Below are positions 33,764 through 40,076 of a stretch of 64,000 bases of DNA, one piece after another. Both the position numbers and the translations under genes were made by a program. Position 1 is the first letter of the stretch, and each line of letters opens with the position of its first letter. A model generated the notes under the pieces. It was not told the DNA's origin. It made no database searches and worked only from the letters and a program-made list of their open reading frames with translations. Where the stretch lies: the NCBI GenBank assembly GCA_017447265.1, contig JAFSOA010000001.1, forward strand, positions 372,001 to 436,000, read 5' to 3'. Source of the stretch: Bacteroidales bacterium (GTDB taxonomy: Bacteria; Bacteroidota; Bacteroidia; Bacteroidales; UBA932).

Positions 33764-34156
33764 CTATTTGTCCAGTTCAATGCGTTTGGGCGGTTTGACC
33801 GGAGCGTGCAGCTTCGAGCCGCTCGCTTTCAGCAGACCGTCGATCCGGGTGCGGTTGTTCATGCCCACCAGGTCGAGGGTGCGTTGCTGGTAACTGATGC
33901 GCAGTTCCTGCAGCGCCCGCTCGTTTTTCTGTACTTTCACGAGGTTCTGTTCCACCATGAGGCTCCAGGCGATGGAGGCACAGATGATGAGGAACACGAA
34001 GAAGATGAAACCGAGCTGACGGTCCACGCCCCATTCGATCAGCTTGTCCCCGCTCAGGTAGCTGACCACCTTGTCGAAAATCCGTCTGAGACGGCCTTTT
34101 TTCCGACGCTGGTCCTGATTCTGGTCCTGGTCCTGGTTCTTGTTCCGTTTCTTCAT
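33764..34156 (-). CDS. ftsL: FtsL-like division protein
   Basis: This small bitopic protein (130 residues) lies between rsmH and ftsI, the standard position of ftsL. A polar N-terminus with a Gln/Asp repeat (QDQDQNQDQ) precedes one transmembrane helix at about residues 48-67 (LGFIFFVFLIICASIAWSL). A short periplasmic coiled-coil-prone segment follows (NLVKVQKNERALQELRISYQQ). FtsL bridges FtsQ/B and FtsW/I. Sequence identity to model FtsL proteins is low, so the call rests on position and topology. The Q/D tract is encoded by imperfect CTGGTC hexamer repeats at about 34108-34147. Confidence 0.8.
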   Translation of the reverse strand: MKKRNKNQDQDQNQDQRRKKGRLRRIFDKVVSYLSGDKLIEWGVDRQLGFIFFVFLIICASIAWSLMVEQNLVKVQKNERALQELRISYQQRTLDLVGMNNRTRIDGLLKASGSKLHAPVKPPKRIELDK

Positions 34157-34160
34157 CGTC

Positions 34161-35030
34161 TTACTGCCTTTCGGCGACCCTCAGTTTTGCGCTGCGCGCG
34201 CGCGTGTTGGAAGAAATTTCTTCCTCGGCGGGAAGAATGGGTTTCTTGTTCACACGCTGGAGCTGTCCTGCCTGACAGCCATCCCTGATTGCGGTCTTGA
34301 CGATGCGGTCTTCGATAGAATGGTATGTAATGACGGCCAGCCGTGCTCCTTGCCCGAGCGATCGGAAAGCCCCTTTCATAAACCCCTCCAATGAAGCCAT
34401 CTCGCCATTGACTTCAATCCTCAGCGCTTGGTATATCTTTGCCAAATATTTATGTTCAAATAATTTAGGCAGAACAGGTGCTAGCGCTCTGCCTAAATCG
34501 TCCGTGGTCTTCAACGGACTTCTCTCCCGGGCCGAAACCACCAGTTCCGCAACCCGCCTGCTGCTCTCTACCTCGCCGTAAAGCCGGAAGATCCTTTCCA
34601 GGTCTTCCCCACTATAACTATTTACTATATCAGCCGCACACACCGGTGCGTCAGCATTCATGCGCATGTCCAGCGGCGCGTTTTCGAAACGGAAGGAGAA
34701 GCCTCGTTCTCCCGTATCGAACTGGTGCGACGATACGCCCAGGTCCGCCAGTATTCCATCCACCGCCGCATATCCGTAGTACTTCACGAAGTTGTGCACA
34801 AAGCGGAAATCATTGTGGACAACGGTCAGTCTCGGATCATCGGGCGCATTGGCCAGGGCGTCCTGGTCTTTGTCAAAAGCGATCAGCCGGCCTTTCGGAC
34901 CGAGATGCTTCAGAATCTCGCGGCTGTGGCCGCCTCCGCCAAAGGTCGCATCCACGTAGACACCGTCTTCGCGAATGGCAAGCGCCGAAATGCTCTCGTT
35001 GAGAAGGACGGGAGTGTGGTACGCAGACAT
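34161..35030 (-). CDS. rsmH: 16S rRNA (cytosine(1402)-N4)-methyltransferase
   Basis: RsmH (MraW) methylates C1402 in the decoding centre of 16S rRNA with SAM. The 289-residue protein shows YHTPVLLNESISAL, the SAM-binding loop VDATFGGGGHSREIL, ILADLGVSSHQFD, RGFSFRFENAPLDMRMN and the late AVITYHSIEDRIVK, all diagnostic. It lies 18 nt after mraZ. Its conserved partnership with mraZ at the head of the division cluster is retained. Confidence 0.96.
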   Translation of the reverse strand: MSAYHTPVLLNESISALAIREDGVYVDATFGGGGHSREILKHLGPKGRLIAFDKDQDALANAPDDPRLTVVHNDFRFVHNFVKYYGYAAVDGILADLGVSSHQFDTGERGFSFRFENAPLDMRMNADAPVCAADIVNSYSGEDLERIFRLYGEVESSRRVAELVVSARERSPLKTTDDLGRALAPVLPKLFEHKYLAKIYQALRIEVNGEMASLEGFMKGAFRSLGQGARLAVITYHSIEDRIVKTAIRDGCQAGQLQRVNKKPILPAEEEISSNTRARSAKLRVAERQ

Positions 35031-35048
35031 TTCGGGAATCTCCTTCTG

Positions 35049-35495
35049 CTAACCGAGGATCTTTTCGGCCAGCGCCACGAAGTCCTCGCTCTCCATCTCT
35101 CGCTCCTCGTACTTCTTCTTGTCCCAGATCTCGATCATGTGGTTGCTTCCCGCAAAGACGACTTCCTTGTCGATGCCCGCCTTCTCGAGGAGGGTCTTGG
35201 GAATGGTCATGCGTCCCAACTTGCCGTCCGGCTCTACGTCCGCAGTGCCTCTCATGTATTCCCGCCAGAAGGTATCGTGCTCCCTGTTGAAGGGGTTCAA
35301 ACGGCTTCTGACCGCTTCGGAATCCTTTTCCCACTCATCGTAGGCGTACATTTCGAGGCACTCTGCGAAGAGAGACTTTTTAACTACGAAGCGAAGGTTG
35401 GCACCTTCGCCCATACTGGATTTGAAGGCGGAAGGGAAGATCAGTCTCCCCTTGTCGTCGACCTTTGCCTTGTAGCAACCGATAAACTTCGCCAT
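35049..35495 (-). CDS. mraZ: Transcriptional regulator MraZ
   Basis: MraZ is an AbrB/SpoVT-like DNA-binding protein of 148 residues that forms rings and represses its own operon in other bacteria. The first half IGCYKAKVDDKGRLIFPSAF and the second half GRMTIPKTLLEKAGIDKEVVFAGS are the two swapped-hairpin repeats with the DxxGR signature present in variant form. It is the first gene of the 16-gene minus-strand run. Three TGGAA repeats at exact 10-bp spacing lie just upstream of its -7 element, consistent with autoregulation. Confidence 0.93.
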   Translation of the reverse strand: MAKFIGCYKAKVDDKGRLIFPSAFKSSMGEGANLRFVVKKSLFAECLEMYAYDEWEKDSEAVRSRLNPFNREHDTFWREYMRGTADVEPDGKLGRMTIPKTLLEKAGIDKEVVFAGSNHMIEIWDKKKYEEREMESEDFVALAEKILG

Positions 35496-35527
35496 CGTAT
35501 CCTATATGCGTTCAGTGATGTGTGTTG

Positions 35528-35535
35528 CAAAGTTA
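35528..35535 (-). promoter_or_regulatory. -7 element (TAACTTTG) of the mraZ/dcw operon
   Basis: The minus strand carries TAACTTTG 32 nt before the mraZ start, a perfect TAnnTTTG. It is the only clear promoter ahead of the 16-gene run ending at truB. Confidence 0.7.
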
Positions 35536-35543
35536 AGAAAATT

Positions 35544-35568
35544 TTCCACATTCTTCCAAATAATTCCA
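35544..35568 (-). promoter_or_regulatory. Probable MraZ-binding site (three TGGAA repeats, 10-bp period)
   Basis: On the minus strand TGGAA occurs at 35568-35564, 35558-35554 and 35548-35544, each exactly 10 bp apart. Known MraZ sites in other bacteria are short TGGGN-type repeats separated by 5-nt spacers, the same period. The array covers the -33 region, so bound MraZ would block RNA polymerase. Confidence 0.6.
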
Positions 35569-35667
35569 AAAATTTACACCAACAATTTTATCAACAACAA
35601 AAAAACCGTCCGGGACATCCTCGAACGGTTTATTTCTGCATCCTGCCGGACGCGATCCGGTATCTTG

Positions 35668-37593
35668 CTAGTTCCTTTCCGTGACGAAACGGAAGAAGGG
35701 CTCGATGTCTTTCTTGTCGGGGAAGCGCGCGATGTAGCAGTGGTTGCCCAGGTCGTCGGAGAGGGCGTCGGGAACGCGTCCCTGGAAGCTGATGGCCGCC
35801 CCGTATTTCTCCATGATTTCCTGATGGCTGTGCGCATAGGCCAGACCGTCGCGACGGGAGGCGTAGCCGCAGTAGAACGGCTCGCCCTCCGGCTTGCGCC
35901 GCTCGTCGAAGGCCACCATGTCGGCCCAGATCTGGAACACGTCGGTGGAGTGGGCGTAGTTCATCATGTCGGGGGTGTAGCCGCCCGGCGGGCGCATGTT
36001 GACCTCCAGACCCACGTAGTCGCCTTTCTTGCCCAACCCTTCACGGTCGCGGTCGAGCTGGAAGAATTCCAGGTGCACGAAACGGCCCGGCGTGTTGAAG
36101 GCCTTGACCGTGCGGCGGCCGATGGCGGCGAGTTTCGCCGGCACCGTCTTGTTGACCCAGTAGCAGGTGTCCAGGTTGCCGTGCACGATGTCCATGATGG
36201 GCGTGGGGAACACGGAATTGTTTTCGAAGACCGGTTCCAGGCGTGAATTATAGATCGCATCGTAGCTCACGAGCAGGCCCGTGATGAATTCTTCGATGAC
36301 GAAGCGTCCGAAATCGGGATGGGCTTCGAACCAGGCTTCCAATTCCGCGTCGCTCTGCAGCTTGAAGGTGCCGGAGGCTCCCATGCCGCTGTCAGGCTTG
36401 GCAATGACCGGATAGCCGGTCTTCCTGACGAAAGCGCGGATGGCGTCCATGCCCTCGGAGCCCTTGACCTGCCGGGCCGTCGGGATGCCGCCCAGCGCAT
36501 AGTATTTCTTCATTTCGGACTTGTTGCGGATGGCCGCGATCCGGTCGCTGTGAATGCCGGAGGTGATGTTGAAATCGGTCCGCAGGCGGGCGTCCTGCTC
36601 CAGCCAGTATTCGTTGTTCGACTCGATCCAGTCGATCTTGCCGTACTTGTGGGCAAACCAGGCTACGGCACGGTACATTTCGGCGTAGTCTTCCAGGTTG
36701 TTCACTTTATAATAGTCCGTGAGATTCTGGCGAAGTTCCCACGGCAGGTTCTCGTAGTTGGTGTCCGCAATACCCAGCACGTTGACGCCGTTGTGTCTGG
36801 CGCCGGCACAGAAGTGCCAGTAGGTCTGCGGGAAGTGGGGGGAAATGAAAATCAGGTTCATGAATGAATAGGATGTATTCTCGTCACAGATGCGGTGCAT
36901 GGTGCCGCCGGAAATCTCCCAGGCTTCACCGTAAAGGACGCTGCGGCCGTCCTTGACCCGGATGTAGCCGCCGTCGGGGAAGGTGTAGAAGCGGCGGCCC
37001 AGGCTGTCCGGGAACGCCACGTCTTCGAGCAGGCGCCGGCCGTCCACCCGGTAGTTGCGCACCTGCTCCAGGTGCGGGATCAGGTTGATGTCTGTCAGTC
37101 CCAGGCCGGTCAGCCAGCGCCGGTAGGCGGGATCGACCACTTCGCCGGGCAGTTCCGGGTGGGCGTATACTTTGTCGGCGCAGTTCATGGAGCCGGCGCT
37201 GCAGCCCATCACCACGCCGGGAAAGTCCTGCAGGAGTTTCCGCAGGCCGATCTCGTGGATGAAGCGGTTCTGGGTGGGGGTATGGCCGCCGCAGAGCACC
37301 ACCCAGTCGGCCTGCCGCACCAGTTCGGCGGCCCGGTGGGCGTTGCGGCGCTCAAGCATCGTGATGGTGCCGGTCCGGATGCCGGACTTGTGGATGCAGT
37401 CGCTCATGCCTTTCTTCACCGAGCGGGTGAAGCCGCGGTCGTCGGGGGCGGCGCTGATGAGCAGTACGCGGGGGGCGCGGCGGCCGCCGGTGGCTTCGTT
37501 CAAAGCGGCTTGTACGGCCGCCAGGAAGCCATTGTCTGTTGTGAAATGGTCTTCTCCGTAGCGGGTTGGACTTCCGGTGAGAAAGAGTGTCAT
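35668..37593 (-). CDS. Fusion of S51-type (cyanophycinase/PepE-like) peptidase and ATP-grasp ligase
   Basis: Residues 1 to about 240 form a peptidase S51-like class I glutamine-amidotransferase fold: LFLTGSPTRYG start, VLCGGHTPTQNRFI, the nucleophile motif GCSAGSMN (Ser132) and NLIPHLEQ (His174). Residues 245-641 form an ATP-grasp enzyme: MNLIFISPHFPQTYWHF, IESNNEYWLE, VIAKPDSGMGASGTF (Lys399), FVIEEF (Glu434/435) and LEVNMRPPGG (Glu530, Asn532 for metal). Both active sites look intact. The junction contains an ATG (36861) that could also start the ligase alone. One half cleaves amide/peptide bonds and the other makes them; the substrate is unknown. A -7 element ends only 8 nt before the ATG. 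Confidence 0.85.
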   Translation of the reverse strand: MTLFLTGSPTRYGEDHFTTDNGFLAAVQAALNEATGGRRAPRVLLISAAPDDRGFTRSVKKGMSDCIHKSGIRTGTITMLERRNAHRAAELVRQADWVVLCGGHTPTQNRFIHEIGLRKLLQDFPGVVMGCSAGSMNCADKVYAHPELPGEVVDPAYRRWLTGLGLTDINLIPHLEQVRNYRVDGRRLLEDVAFPDSLGRRFYTFPDGGYIRVKDGRSVLYGEAWEISGGTMHRICDENTSYSFMNLIFISPHFPQTYWHFCAGARHNGVNVLGIADTNYENLPWELRQNLTDYYKVNNLEDYAEMYRAVAWFAHKYGKIDWIESNNEYWLEQDARLRTDFNITSGIHSDRIAAIRNKSEMKKYYALGGIPTARQVKGSEGMDAIRAFVRKTGYPVIAKPDSGMGASGTFKLQSDAELEAWFEAHPDFGRFVIEEFITGLLVSYDAIYNSRLEPVFENNSVFPTPIMDIVHGNLDTCYWVNKTVPAKLAAIGRRTVKAFNTPGRFVHLEFFQLDRDREGLGKKGDYVGLEVNMRPPGGYTPDMMNYAHSTDVFQIWADMVAFDERRKPEGEPFYCGYASRRDGLAYAHSHQEIMEKYGAAISFQGRVPDALSDDLGNHCYIARFPDKKDIEPFFRFVTERN

Positions 37594-37600
37594 ACCGCCG

Positions 37601-37608
37601 CAAAGATA
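37601..37608 (-). promoter_or_regulatory. -7 element (TATCTTTG) just before the S51/ATP-grasp start
   Basis: TATCTTTG on the minus strand ends 7 nt before the ATG at 37593, implying an mRNA with almost no leader. It directly abuts the mscL terminator (shared base 37608). Confidence 0.6.
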
Positions 37609-37637
37609 AAAAAAAGCCCTGAATTGGGCTTTTTTTT
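37608..37637 (-). terminator. Terminator after mscL (symmetrical)
   Basis: Eight A, GCCC, a 6-nt loop, GGGC and eight T form a 12-bp stem-loop with a T tract in either direction. On the minus strand it follows mscL by 17 nt. Confidence 0.85.
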
Positions 37638-37654
37638 ATCCGGGGCTGCTTGCT

Positions 37655-38083
37655 TTATTTCTTTTTCAGTTCGTCGCGGATTTCGCGGAGGAGCTGGATG
37701 TCTTCGGGAACGACGGGCTCGGCCGGTTCCGGAGCGGGTTCTTCTGCTTTTTTGCGGGTCATCTTGTTGATGCCTTTCAGGACGAAGAAGATGCAGAGCG
37801 CGATGATGAAGAAGTCGACGGCGGCCTGGATGAAGTTGCCGTAGGTGAGGTTGACGGCCGGTTTTACGACTTCGCCGGCGGCGTCGAGCACTTCGTGACG
37901 AAGGGTGACGGCCAGCTTGGTGAAATCGACGTTGCCCAGCAGCGCGCCGATGAGCGGCATGATGATGTCGGAGACGAGCGAAGAGACGATCTTGCCGAAC
38001 GCACCGCCGATGACCACACCGACGGCCATGTCCATCACATTGCCCTTGAGGGCGAATTCCTTGAATTCTTTAACGAGTCCCAT
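37655..38083 (-). CDS. mscL: Large-conductance mechanosensitive channel
   Basis: MscL (142 residues) is a homopentameric inner-membrane channel opened by membrane tension that releases solutes during osmotic downshock. The N-terminal amphipathic helix [17 protein letters not shown]1 ([22 protein letters not shown] with its glycine-rich pore face), the periplasmic loop, TM2 ([20 protein letters not shown]) and the C-terminal bundle with [10 protein letters not shown]-like motif (here [14 protein letters not shown]) are all present. It is flanked by its own promoter and terminator and is monocistronic. Confidence 0.97.
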   Translation of the reverse strand: MGLVKEFKEFALKGNVMDMAVGVVIGGAFGKIVSSLVSDIIMPLIGALLGNVDFTKLAVTLRHEVLDAAGEVVKPAVNLTYGNFIQAAVDFFIIALCIFFVLKGINKMTRKKAEEPAPEPAEPVVPEDIQLLREIRDELKKK

Positions 38084-38117
38084 AGTAGTATAAATTTTAG
38101 TTTATAAATGTGCGATG

Positions 38118-38146
38118 GCGATTCCCGGTCTGGCAGGGAATGACGT
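38118..38146. repeat. REP-like palindrome in the mscL leader
   Basis: ATTCCC (38121-38126) pairs with GGGAAT (38136-38141) around a GGTCTGGCA loop and is followed by GACG. The pattern resembles short GC-rich intergenic palindromes of the type CCGG-CAAG-CCGG seen at 42651 and 47433. It lies in the mscL 5' leader. Confidence 0.4.
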
Positions 38147-38154
38147 AATCCTCA

Positions 38155-38162
38155 CAAATATA
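38155..38162 (-). promoter_or_regulatory. -7 element (TATATTTG) for mscL
   Basis: The minus strand has TATATTTG immediately after the O-methyltransferase stop, about 70 nt before the mscL ATG, so the leader includes the palindrome at 38118-38146. Confidence 0.55.
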
Positions 38163-38163
38163 A

Positions 38164-38799
38164 TCATTTTTTCCGGATGATGTTCAAGCCGTCGCGCAGC
38201 GGAAGAATGAAATTGTCCACGCGCGTGTCGCCGGCCACCAGGTCGTTGAAGGCCAGGATGCCGCGGGTCTGCTGGTCGCGGGGCGGCTCCTCGGCGCAGA
38301 CCTTGCCGTCCCAGAGCACATTGTCGGCCACGATGAGACCGCCCGGCGCGACGAGGTCGAACACCGCCTGGTAGTACGCGACATAGTCCCGTTTGTCGGC
38401 ATCGATGAACACGAGTTCGTAAGGGCCTGTCAGGGCCGGCAGGATGTCGAGGGCGTCGCCGATGTGCAGCCGGATGCGGTCGGCCAGACCCGCCCGTGCG
38501 AAACCCGCACGGATAAGGTCTTCCATCTCGTCGTTGATCTCGAGGGTGTCGATGCGTCCGCCTTCGGGCAGGGCGCTTGCCATCCAGAGGGTTGAATAAC
38601 CCGAGAAAGTGCCGATTTCCAGCACCTGCCGCGGCCGGAGGAGCTGCACGAACTGCCGCAGCAGCGCCCCGACCTCGGGACCGGAGACCTGGCGGCCATG
38701 ACTGGTCCGCAGCCAGGACTGGCGCTCCACCCACGAAAGGGCTTCCCCTTGCGGGGTGGACATCTCCCGAACGTAGCGTTCCAGCGCGTCCATGGTCAT
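38164..38799 (-). CDS. Class I SAM-dependent O-methyltransferase
   Basis: The 211-residue protein is of the catechol-O-methyltransferase-like family 3. It has the SAM motif VLEIGTFSGYSTLWMASALP, the acidic LEINDEM, FIDADKRDYVAYYQAVFDLV and DNVLWDGKV, where DADK and DN supply metal and SAM contacts. The start at 38799 forms an ATGA overlap with the M16 peptidase gene; longer in-frame extensions run through that gene and are rejected. The physiological acceptor is unknown. It is the second gene of the M16-methyltransferase pair. Confidence 0.9.
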   Translation of the reverse strand: MTMDALERYVREMSTPQGEALSWVERQSWLRTSHGRQVSGPEVGALLRQFVQLLRPRQVLEIGTFSGYSTLWMASALPEGGRIDTLEINDEMEDLIRAGFARAGLADRIRLHIGDALDILPALTGPYELVFIDADKRDYVAYYQAVFDLVAPGGLIVADNVLWDGKVCAEEPPRDQQTRGILAFNDLVAGDTRVDNFILPLRDGLNIIRKK

Positions 38800-40037
38800 A
38801 TGAAAATCAAGGTACTGAGACGCTCCTCCGCAAACACGTCGCGGGCCACCTGCTGCAGGCTTTCCGGCGTGATGGCTTCGATGCGGCGGCGCACCTCCTC
38901 GTCGGGCATGATCTTGCCGAAAACCAGCATGCTCTTGGCCATGGAAAGGGCCTGGGCCTCGCCATTGTCGGCGGCGACGGCCAGCTGGCCGATCAGCTGG
39001 CGTTTGGCCACGCGCAAAGCACGCTCCGTCAGGGGCTTTTCGCGCACTGCTGCCAATTCGGCACGGACCAGTTCCAGGCATTTTTCCAGATTGGGCTTTT
39101 CGCAGCCGAAATAGATGAGCATCGAGCCGCTGTCGGCGAACTGCGTGAACGACGCGTCGATGGTGTAGACCAGGGCGTTCTTCTCACGCAGCCGCTGGTT
39201 GAGGCGCGAGTTGGCACTCGGGCCGCCGAGCAGGTTGGCCAGCAGGATCAGTTCCATGCGGCGGTCGTCGTAGAAAGAAAACGCCGTCGTGCCTACGATG
39301 CAATTGATCTGGTGGTTCTTCTTGGCGACTTCCTTCTCGAAACGGGGCGGCATGGGCAGTTGCGCCGGGACGGCGGGCCGGGCCGGCCGTGCGGCGGGCC
39401 TGTACTCTGCCGGTATATAGTTGGAGACGGCCTGGAGGGCAATCTTTTCGGCCCGCTGCTGGGTCATGTTGCCCACAATGGCGATGCACATGCGCTCCGG
39501 GCGGAAATTCTCGCGCACATAGGCCTGGAGGGCGGCAGAATCGATGGTCTTCAGGCTCCGGGTCGTGCCCAGGATCGGGCGGGCCAGGGGGCTGGGCTCA
39601 AAGAGCAGGCGCTCGAATTCCTCGAAGATGCATTCCGACGGAGAATCCTTGTACATGTTGATCTCGTCGATCACCACGCAGCGCTCCTTGTCGAGTTCTT
39701 TCTGCGGGAAGGTGGAGGTGAAAGCCAGCTCGAAGAGCAGATCCACTGCTTTGGCCGTATCTTCTTTCAATACCGTCGAATAGAGCACCGTCTCCTCCTT
39801 GGCGGTGTAGGCGTTGAGTTCGCCGCCGAGGACTTCGAGCCGGTTGCTGATCTGCTGCGGCGTACGCCGGGCCGTGCCCTTGAAGAGCATGTGTTCGGTC
39901 ATGTGGGCGATGCCGCTGTGGGCTTCGGGCTCATTGCGTGTTCCCGACTGGATGGCCAGGGCGCAGTACGCCACCTGCGAGCGTGTGCGGCGGAAAGCGA
40001 ACTGCAGGCCGCAGTCGAAAGTCTTTGTGTAAATCAT
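38796..40037 (-). CDS. M16-family zinc metallopeptidase
   Basis: The 413-residue protein has the inverted zinc motif HMTEH in GIAHMTEHMLFKGT (about residues 42-54) and a downstream Glu ligand in the segment ELDKERCVVIDEI. It resembles mitochondrial-processing-peptidase-like PqqL/YmxG proteins of about 410 residues, with the second, inactive-like half from about residue 220. There is no signal peptide, so it is probably cytosolic. Its -7 element ends 4 nt before the ATG, and its promoter region overlaps that of divergent dnaX. Confidence 0.9.
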   Translation of the reverse strand: MIYTKTFDCGLQFAFRRTRSQVAYCALAIQSGTRNEPEAHSGIAHMTEHMLFKGTARRTPQQISNRLEVLGGELNAYTAKEETVLYSTVLKEDTAKAVDLLFELAFTSTFPQKELDKERCVVIDEINMYKDSPSECIFEEFERLLFEPSPLARPILGTTRSLKTIDSAALQAYVRENFRPERMCIAIVGNMTQQRAEKIALQAVSNYIPAEYRPAARPARPAVPAQLPMPPRFEKEVAKKNHQINCIVGTTAFSFYDDRRMELILLANLLGGPSANSRLNQRLREKNALVYTIDASFTQFADSGSMLIYFGCEKPNLEKCLELVRAELAAVREKPLTERALRVAKRQLIGQLAVAADNGEAQALSMAKSMLVFGKIMPDEEVRRRIEAITPESLQQVARDVFAEERLSTLIFI

Positions 40038-40041
40038 GCGG

Positions 40042-40049
40042 CAAAAATA
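40042..40049 (-). promoter_or_regulatory. -7 element (TATTTTTG) for the M16 peptidase gene
   Basis: TATTTTTG on the minus strand fits TAnnTTTG and ends 4 nt before the ATG at 40037. The transcript would begin at or next to the start codon. Confidence 0.6.
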
Positions 40050-40062
40050 GACATTTTATTGC

Positions 40063-40070
40063 TATATTTG
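40063..40070 (+). promoter_or_regulatory. -7 element (TATATTTG) for dnaX
   Basis: TATATTTG fits TAnnTTTG and ends 6 nt before the dnaX ATG at 40077. The intergenic gap to the divergent gene is only 39 bp. Confidence 0.65.
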
Positions 40071-40076
40071 CAGACT

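Noticed and set aside
38800-39081. Upstream extension of the O-methyltransferase frame
   Set aside because: It overlaps the M16 gene in another frame; the ATGA overlap at 38799 and family length (211 residues) support the shorter form.
38577-40076. 500-codon upstream extension of dnaX
   Set aside because: It is antisense to the methyltransferase and M16 genes, and the canonical DnaX N-terminus begins at 40077.
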